Source: Pseudomonas syringae CC1557 (lineage in GTDB: Bacteria > Pseudomonadota > Gammaproteobacteria > Pseudomonadales > Pseudomonadaceae). From it: DNA of 64,000 nt. The translations under genes were made by a program, and so were the position numbers. The notes under the pieces are model-generated. The model saw nothing but the letters and a program-made list of their open reading frames with translations. It was not told the DNA's origin and did no database searches. Positions 58,621 through 64,000 of the stretch are shown one piece after another. The stretch's first letter is position 1. Each line of letters starts with the position of its first letter. The stretch lies in assembly GCF_000452705.1 (NCBI RefSeq), contig NZ_CP007014.1, positions 4,742,501-4,806,500 of the forward strand. Reading direction: 5' to 3'.

Positions 58621-59241
58621 TCAGCCCTTGCTGAACAACGCAGGCAAAGCTTCGGTTTCAAGCACCGCCTTGACGGACGGGCGAGCTTCAACTCGGGCCA
58701 TAAACGCTTTCAATGCAGGCAGCTCGTCCAGCGAGATACCGAAGTTGACTGACCAGCGCGTAACAGTAAACAGATAAGCGTCAGCAACGCTAAAGTCATT
58801 TCCCAGCAGGTAATCACGACCCTCCGCCAACAGGCCATTCAGGTAGGTTTGTTTGGCGATGACCGGGCGTTTAGCATCAGTGGCATCAGCGCCCTTTGGC
58901 AGATAGAACAGCGGTGTCCATGCCTTGTGATATTCGGCGGCCAGATAATTAAGTATCTCTTGCAGCCTTGCACGCTCCAGCGTGCCGTTGGCTGGCACCA
59001 GTGCAGGCACGAAGTGATCGCCCAGATATTGCAGAACGGCAACGCCTTCAGTCAGAACAGCACCGTCATCTAAGCCCAGTGCAGGAACGGCACCTTTAGG
59101 GTTGATCGCGTAATAGTCATCGCCAGATTCAAGCGTGTGCTGCCGCAGATTGACCTTGACCAGCTCATGAGCGACGCCAGCTTCATGCAACACGATATGG
59201 GCAGCAAGCGAGCAGGAGCCAGGTGAGTAGTAGAGCTTCAT
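58621..59241 (-). CDS. gstA: glutathione S-transferase (beta class, GstA-like)
   Basis: A 206-residue GST: thioredoxin-like N-domain with MKLYYSPGSCSLAAHI (catalytic Ser/Cys at positions 9-10, beta-class style), cis-Pro region NPKGAVPAL, LTEGVAVLQYL, and a helical C-domain with FSVADAYLFTVTRW. Divergent from the HxlR regulator gene, which probably controls it. Likely detoxifies electrophiles. Confidence 0.92.
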   Translation of the reverse strand: MKLYYSPGSCSLAAHIVLHEAGVAHELVKVNLRQHTLESGDDYYAINPKGAVPALGLDDGAVLTEGVAVLQYLGDHFVPALVPANGTLERARLQEILNYLAAEYHKAWTPLFYLPKGADATDAKRPVIAKQTYLNGLLAEGRDYLLGNDFSVADAYLFTVTRWSVNFGISLDELPALKAFMARVEARPSVKAVLETEALPALFSKG

Positions 59242-59305
59242 AAGGTGATTGTTCCGGTGGTTGAGAATGACCAGATCCTAGCACCCGGATAACTTTTGTA
59301 TAGCT

Positions 59306-59357
59306 GGTAACTTAAGGTTACTCTCATTCTCCAGTTACCATTCTGTAACCTGGTTAC
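59306..59357. promoter_or_regulatory. GTAAC/GTTAC operator array between gstA and hxlR
   Basis: Five half-sites: GTAAC-N5-GTTAC (59307-59321), GTTAC-N6-GTAAC (59334-59349), and a further GTTAC (59353-59357). HxlR proteins bind inverted repeats of about this size. The array covers the probable promoters of both genes. Confidence 0.65.
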
Positions 59358-59396
59358 GCGCTGGAAACTCGCGATCCTACGAAGGAACACCCCGCA

Positions 59397-59756
59397 ATGC
59401 CCCTGAAAATGCGCAAGAGCAAAGTCGACAGTCCTGTGCCCGAATGTGCCGTGGCTGCGTGCATGTGGTTGCTGGGCGGCGTGTGGACTCCAAATCTGCT
59501 GTGGAGTTTGAGTGGAGGGCCTCGACGGTTCGGCGAACTGCGCGTTGATATTCCCGGCATTTCGGCAAAGATGCTGTCAGTGCGGCTCAAGGAGATGGAG
59601 GAGAAAGGTGTGGTTGTTCGGACTGTGCTGGCGACGTCGCCGCCTTCGGCTGAGTACAGTCTTTCTGAGTTGGGGCTGGAGTTGCTGCCTGCGATTGAGG
59701 CTATTGCGGAGATTGGGTATCGGTTGAAGGCTGGAGCGGGGATTCCAGTGGCATAG
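59397..59756 (+). CDS. HxlR-type winged-helix regulator
   Basis: A 119-residue DUF24/HxlR protein: CMWLLGGVWTPNLLWSLSGGPRRFGELRVDIPGISAKMLSVRLKEMEEKGVV is the standard wHTH, with a Cys near residue 19 (CAVAACMW) of the type used for thiol sensing in this family (YodB/HypR). GAAGGA precedes ATG 59397. Divergent from gstA. Confidence 0.9.
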   Translation: MPLKMRKSKVDSPVPECAVAACMWLLGGVWTPNLLWSLSGGPRRFGELRVDIPGISAKMLSVRLKEMEEKGVVVRTVLATSPPSAEYSLSELGLELLPAIEAIAEIGYRLKAGAGIPVA

Positions 59757-59874
59757 GTGACGAAGATAGTTCCGAGGGCTAAGACTCTGTGAGGAGATGA
59801 GAAAATAAATCAAAATGGACCACAACCAACGGAAATCTTTGCATTATAAAATGTCAAAATATCCCAAAATAAAA

Positions 59875-59899
59875 ATCCCGACCAGCGTTGATCGGGACT
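59875..59899. terminator. terminator between hxlR and pilA
   Basis: TCCCGAcCA / TGaTCGGGA imperfect stem flanked by A-rich and T-rich runs, just after pilA on the minus strand. Confidence 0.75.
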
Positions 59900-59939
59900 T
59901 TATTTACAAAAAACATTCACCAATATAACTACATATACC

Positions 59940-60344
59940 TCACTTACAAAGTATAGGTGAAGAAGTTAAGCACCCACCACTCTGAACCCATGTGAGCGCA
60001 CCAGCTCCAATTGCAGGGGTTACAACATAAGTAGCCGTCGCTAATGTTGTCGCGGTAGGCGTTACCGTAACTTGACCATCTTTTACTGCAACGCTGGCCA
60101 CATGAATGGTTGCCTGTGTATCTGGAATACTATTCGTTTTCAAATTACAGCCAGTCGCTGTACCTGTTTCTTGAATGCAGGATGCTACAGCAGTTTGATA
60201 CGTATTAGCTAAAGACACGACCTCAGAGTACTTAGCCTTGAGGGTGTACGAGTTGTACTGCGGAATCGCCACTGCCGCCAAAATACCAACAATCGCGACA
60301 ACGATCATCAGTTCGATCAGCGTAAAACCTTTTTGTACATTCAT
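59940..60344 (-). CDS. pilA: type IV major pilin
   Basis: A 134-residue type IVa pilin. The short leader (MNVQKG) is cleaved before F7 by Pil[26 protein letters not shown] is the signature helix with Glu5. The C-terminal disulfide loop is CLTSSPILC; a second pair lies around [11 protein letters not shown]. The sigma54 promoter upstream fits PilSR control. It is divergent from pilBCD. Confidence 0.94.
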   Translation of the reverse strand: MNVQKGFTLIELMIVVAIVGILAAVAIPQYNSYTLKAKYSEVVSLANTYQTAVASCIQETGTATGCNLKTNSIPDTQATIHVASVAVKDGQVTVTPTATTLATATYVVTPAIGAGALTWVQSGGCLTSSPILCK

Positions 60345-60380
60345 ATCTACTTCTCCGAGGCGTCAATTAGGTGGTGCCTT

Positions 60381-60407
60381 GGAAGCGTGCAAGCATAGGT
60401 CGTGCCA
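60381..60407 (-). promoter_or_regulatory. sigma54 promoter of pilA
   Basis: Minus strand TTGGCACG ... GC with GG (60406-60405) and GC (60394-60393) separated by exactly 10 nt. Predicted start at about 60381, giving a 36-nt leader. pilA of pseudomonads is known to be RpoN-dependent. Confidence 0.85.
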
Positions 60408-60569
60408 AAATCCATTTTCAGCCACTAACATTGCCAATGCAGTCTATCAGCGGCAATTTACGTTCTGAAATCCGCAGAAACTGACAATTTTCGTCACATC
60501 CCTCACTGCTATTTGGCAGCAAAGCCCGACTGCGCTATAACCCTCACATTGTCCGTGTCTGGTGGTTTT

Positions 60570-62264
60570 ATGACTGATGCTGTCCTCACTGGCCTGGCCA
60601 AGCAATTGGTCCTCGCCGAGCTACTTACTGAACCTGTTGCGCAGCAAGCGTATCAACAGGCGCGCCGCGACAAGATTTCGTTGGTCAGCTATCTGGTTCA
60701 GAACAAACTGGTCAAAAGCCTGACGCTGGCAGAAATGGCTTCCGATCAGTTTGGTGTGCCGTTCATGGACCTCGCCAGTCTGGACAAGGAAAGCCAGCCC
60801 AAGGGGCTAGTGAGCGAAAAGCTGGTTCGACAGCATCACGCTCTCCCACTCTGGCGACGCGGCAATAAGCTGTTCATCGCCATATCCGACCCTACCAACC
60901 ATCAGGCAGTGACTGATATTCAGTTCAGCACCGGCCTGAATACCGAAGCTATTCTGGTCGAAGATGACAAGCTGACTACGGCAATAGATCGCTTCTTTGA
61001 CAGCGATAGCGGTCTGGGCAATCTGGAAGATGTTGATCTGGGTCTGGATATTGAACCAGCTGATGGCAAGGAAACGTCTCTCGCTACGCAGAACGACGCA
61101 GACGATGCCCCTGTGGTGCGCTTCGTCAACAAGATGTTGATGGATGCTATCCGGCTAGGCTCTTCCGACCTGCATTTTGAGCCTTACGAGAAGATCTTCC
61201 GCGTGCGCTTGCGTACCGACGGCATCCTGCATGAAGTCGCCAGACCGCCAATTCACCTGGCGAACCGAATTGCTGCACGCCTCAAGGTAATGGCCAGCCT
61301 CGACATCTCGGAACGACGTAAACCGCAAGACGGTCGGGTCAAGTTGCGGGTATCCAAAACAAAATCAATCGACTTTCGGATGAACACCCTGCCTACGCTA
61401 TGGGGTGAGAAGATCGTGATGCGGATTCTCGACCCGACCAGCGCTCAGATGGGCATCGATGCTCTGGGCTACGAGCCAGAACAAAAAGCACTGTATATGG
61501 AGGCGCTGAAACAGCCGCAAGGCATGATTCTTGTGACCGGCCCGACGGGTTCAGGCAAGACCGTTTCCCTGTATACCGGTCTGAATATTCTCAACACCGT
61601 AGACATCAATATTTCCACAGCTGAAGACCCGGTGGAGATCAATCTGGAAGGCATCAATCAGGTCAACGTCAACCCGCGTCAAGGACTGGACTTTTCCCAA
61701 GCGTTGCGCGCGTTCCTTCGTCAAGATCCCGACGTTATCATGGTGGGTGAGATTCGAGACTTGGAAACAGCCGAAATCGCCATCAAGGCGTCGCAGACCG
61801 GCCATATGGTGCTGTCCACCCTGCACACTAACAGCGCGGCAGAAACCTTGACGCGACTGCATCATATGGGTGTCGCAGCATTCAACATTGCGACAGCAAT
61901 CAACCTGATTATTGCGCAAAGACTTGCACGCAAATTATGCAGCCACTGCAAGAAAGAACTCGACATTCCTCGCGAGACACTGATTAAAGAAGGCTTCCCC
62001 GAAGCGAAGATCGGTACGTTCAAGATCTATGGCCCGGTAGGCTGCGAGCATTGCAACGGTGGCTACAGAGGCCGGGTCGGCATTTACGAGGTGGTCAAGA
62101 AAACAGCGGAGCTGGAGCGCATCATCATGGAAGAGGGCAACTCGTTGGAGATTTCCAGGCAAATGCGCAAGGATGGCTTCAATGACCTGCGTACCTCAGG
62201 CCTGTCAAAAGCCATGCAAGGCATCACCAGCCTTGAAGAAGTCAACCGCGTGACCAAGGATTAG
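60570..62264 (+). CDS. pilB: type IV pilus extension ATPase PilB
   Basis: Hexameric motor for pilus assembly. The 564-residue protein has an N-terminal MshEN/T2SSE_N region (1-150), and a GspE core with Walker A GPTGSGKT, Asp box, Walker B VGEIRD and His box, and the tetracysteine zinc motif CSHC ... CEHC near 455-500. ATG 60570 is chosen (MTDAVLTGLAKQL); an upstream in-frame start at 60513 lacks support. Confidence 0.95.
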   Translation: MTDAVLTGLAKQLVLAELLTEPVAQQAYQQARRDKISLVSYLVQNKLVKSLTLAEMASDQFGVPFMDLASLDKESQPKGLVSEKLVRQHHALPLWRRGNKLFIAISDPTNHQAVTDIQFSTGLNTEAILVEDDKLTTAIDRFFDSDSGLGNLEDVDLGLDIEPADGKETSLATQNDADDAPVVRFVNKMLMDAIRLGSSDLHFEPYEKIFRVRLRTDGILHEVARPPIHLANRIAARLKVMASLDISERRKPQDGRVKLRVSKTKSIDFRMNTLPTLWGEKIVMRILDPTSAQMGIDALGYEPEQKALYMEALKQPQGMILVTGPTGSGKTVSLYTGLNILNTVDINISTAEDPVEINLEGINQVNVNPRQGLDFSQALRAFLRQDPDVIMVGEIRDLETAEIAIKASQTGHMVLSTLHTNSAAETLTRLHHMGVAAFNIATAINLIIAQRLARKLCSHCKKELDIPRETLIKEGFPEAKIGTFKIYGPVGCEHCNGGYRGRVGIYEVVKKTAELERIIMEEGNSLEISRQMRKDGFNDLRTSGLSKAMQGITSLEEVNRVTKD

Positions 62265-62266
62265 AC

Positions 62267-63484
62267 ATGGCCAGCAAGGCAGCAAAAGTCATCGTTTACA
62301 CGTGGGAAGGTGTCGACAAGAAAGGTACTAAAACCAGTGGGGAGCTGAGTGGCCATAACTTGGCTCTTATAAAGGCCCAGCTGCGCAAGCAAGGCATCAA
62401 CCCAACCAAGGTACGCAAAAAATCTGTTTCGATCTTCGGCAAGGGAAAAAAAATCAAGCCGCTGGACATCGCGTTTTTCGCTCGACAGATGGCAACAATG
62501 ATGAAGGCTGGCGTGCCTCTGCTCCAATCATTCGACATCATTGGTGAAGGCGCCGAGAACCCAAATATGCGTGCATTGGTAGGCTCGCTAAAGCAGGAAG
62601 TTTCGGCAGGTAATAGTTTTGCGACGGCTCTGCGACAAAAACCGGAATATTTCGATGACCTGTTTTGTAATCTGGTAGATGCTGGCGAGCAAGCTGGCGC
62701 ACTTGAAAGCCTGCTGGATCGCGTTGCTAGTTACAAGGAAAAAACTGAAAAGCTAAAAGCTAAAATCAAAAAAGCCATGACATACCCTATTGCTGTTTTG
62801 ATCGTAGCAATTATTGTGTCAGGAATTTTGCTCATCAAGGTAGTGCCACAGTTCCAGACGGTCTTCGCCAGCTTCGGCGCTCAGCTACCTGCATTTACTT
62901 TGATGGTGATTGGCCTATCGGACATTGTACAAAAATGGTGGTTGGCCATCGTCGCACTATTTTTCGTTAGCTTTTTTATGTTCAAACGCGCGTACAAACA
63001 GTCTCAAAAGTTTCGAGACAGCCTCGACCGACTTCTGCTGAAAGTGCCCATCATCGGGCCATTAATTTTCAAATCTTCGGTGGCACGCTACGCTCGCACG
63101 CTTGCAACAACCTTTGCAGCTGGCGTCCCGCTTGTAGAGGCTTTGGACTCGGTCGCCGGTGCGACTGGCAATGTGGTATTCAAAAATGCGGTTATCAAGG
63201 TCAAGCAGGACGTCTCCACAGGCATGCAATTGAATTTCTCGATGCGTTCAACAGGGGTCTTTCCGAGCTTGGCGATTCAGATGACCGCTATTGGCGAAGA
63301 GTCCGGTGCCTTGGATACCATGCTGGACAAGGTCGCTACCTACTACGAGGACGAAGTCGATAACATGGTCGACAATCTGACCAGCCTGATGGAACCGATG
63401 ATCATGGCCTTTTTGGGCGTGATCGTCGGCGGGCTGGTCATTGCGATGTATCTACCTATCTTCCAACTCGGAAACGTCGTCTGA
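62267..63484 (+). CDS. pilC: type IV pilus inner-membrane platform protein PilC
   Basis: A 405-residue GspF-family platform protein with two T2SSF repeats (IAFFARQMATMMKAGVPLLQSFDII and SVARYARTLATTFAAGVPLVEALDS) and three transmembrane helices (about 172-190, 222-240, 376-396). It follows pilB by 2 nt. Confidence 0.96.
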   Translation: MASKAAKVIVYTWEGVDKKGTKTSGELSGHNLALIKAQLRKQGINPTKVRKKSVSIFGKGKKIKPLDIAFFARQMATMMKAGVPLLQSFDIIGEGAENPNMRALVGSLKQEVSAGNSFATALRQKPEYFDDLFCNLVDAGEQAGALESLLDRVASYKEKTEKLKAKIKKAMTYPIAVLIVAIIVSGILLIKVVPQFQTVFASFGAQLPAFTLMVIGLSDIVQKWWLAIVALFFVSFFMFKRAYKQSQKFRDSLDRLLLKVPIIGPLIFKSSVARYARTLATTFAAGVPLVEALDSVAGATGNVVFKNAVIKVKQDVSTGMQLNFSMRSTGVFPSLAIQMTAIGEESGALDTMLDKVATYYEDEVDNMVDNLTSLMEPMIMAFLGVIVGGLVIAMYLPIFQLGNVV

Positions 63485-63485
63485 C

Positions 63486-64000
63486 ATGCCCCTCCTCGAC
63501 CTCTTGGCCAGCTCCCCCCTGGCCTTCGTCACCACCTGCTGCATACTAGGCCTCATCGTCGGAAGCTTCCTCAACGTTGTGGTTTACCGCCTCCCAATAA
63601 TGATGGAGCGCGACTGGAAAACCCAATCCCGTGAAATGCTCGGTCTCCCCGCCGAACCGGACCAACCCGTCTTCAACCTGACCCTCCCCCACTCCAGTTG
63701 CCCGCACTGCGCGCACAAGATCCGCCCGTGGGAAAACCTGCCGATCATCAGCTATCTGCTGTTGCGCGGGAAATGCTCGCACTGCCAAGCCCCCATCAGC
63801 AAACGCTACCCGCTGGTCGAGCTGACCTGCGCAGTGTTGTCGGCCTACATCGCGTGGCACTTCGGCTTCGGCTGGCAAGCGGCGGCAATGCTAGTGCTGA
63901 GCTGGGGCCTGTTGGCGATGAGTCTGATTGATGCTGATCACCAACTACTGCCTGACTCGCTGGTGCTGCCGCTGCTATGGCTGGGCCTGATCGTTAACTC
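63486..64000 (+). CDS. pilD: prepilin peptidase PilD (partial, cut by window)
   Basis: The first 171 residues of the leader peptidase/N-methyltransferase are visible. ATG 63486 is 1 nt after the pilC stop. It has the N-terminal hydrophobic helix, GSFLNVVVYRLP, the paired CxxC zinc motifs (CPHC ... CSHC) and the first catalytic Asp in SLIDADHQLLPD. The second catalytic Asp and the C-terminal half lie beyond the window. Confidence 0.96.
   Translation, partial: MPLLDLLASSPLAFVTTCCILGLIVGSFLNVVVYRLPIMMERDWKTQSREMLGLPAEPDQPVFNLTLPHSSCPHCAHKIRPWENLPIISYLLLRGKCSHCQAPISKRYPLVELTCAVLSAYIAWHFGFGWQAAAMLVLSWGLLAMSLIDADHQLLPDSLVLPLLWLGLIVN

Noticed and set aside
42532..59939. Mobile island with integrase or attachment repeats
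   Set aside because: No integrase, transposase, tRNA or flanking direct repeat was recognised at either edge.

Overview
The window is chromosomal DNA from a fluorescent pseudomonad, most likely of the Pseudomonas syringae group. The evidence is the cbrX-cbrA-cbrB-crcZ-pcnB block, a single PrrF small RNA, the mrcB/ilvIHC/pssA and sfsA-aminotransferase-dksA-gluQ neighbourhoods, ampE-ampD-DUF1631-nadC and pilA/pilBCD. I recognise all of these, in nearly the same order, from P. aeruginosa PAO1 (recalled, not searched). Gene density is high. I see no rRNA, tRNA, insertion sequence, integrase or CRISPR array.

Layout. 0.1-4.5 kb (minus): ilvI-ilvH-ilvC (branched-chain amino acids), then pssA. 4.8-10.8 kb: small envelope or hypothetical genes, PBP1b (mrcB), a kinase-like/P-loop protein and a pentapeptide protein. 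10.95-11.1 kb: Fur-regulated PrrF sRNA. 11.1-16.3 kb: deoC, a Rieske protein, sfsA, an aminotransferase, dksA, gluQ. 16.4-21.5 kb: cbrX-cbrA-cbrB and the sigma54-dependent decoy RNA CrcZ. 21.7-29.7 kb: pcnB, folK, panB, panC (panD is absent here), pgi, a DUF2236 protein and a thiolase. 29.75-37.5 kb: fruA-fruK-fruB (minus) with the divergent repressor gene fruR, then a TatD-type nuclease gene. 37.5-42.5 kb: ampE, ampD, a DUF1631 gene, nadC.

The main accessory block is 42.5-56.6 kb. It is a complete Ter (tellurium/stress) system: terZ-A-B-C-D-E on the minus strand, preceded by seven co-directional genes (ATP-grasp, TerD-like/trypsin fusion, phosphoribosyltransferase, HAD phosphatase, StiP/PELOTA protein, CitE-like aldolase, second HAD). 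Facing them are a GYF-AIM24 protein gene and terF (TerD-like plus von Willebrand A). The enzyme set matches the predicted Ter-linked pathway for a nucleoside-like metabolite proposed from comparative genomics. Together with DUF1523, a VapBC45-like toxin-antitoxin pair and gstA/hxlR (56.7-59.8 kb), it lies between nadC and pilA, which are adjacent in PAO1. It is therefore an insertion relative to that genome.

59.9-64 kb: pilA (minus, sigma54 promoter) divergent from pilB-pilC-pilD; pilD runs off the window. Regulatory logic visible in the sequence: CbrAB to CrcZ (sequesters Hfq/Crc), a Crc/Hfq-type A-rich motif and a Cra operator upstream of fruB, Fur to PrrF, RpoN to pilA, and a probable HxlR operator array at gstA.
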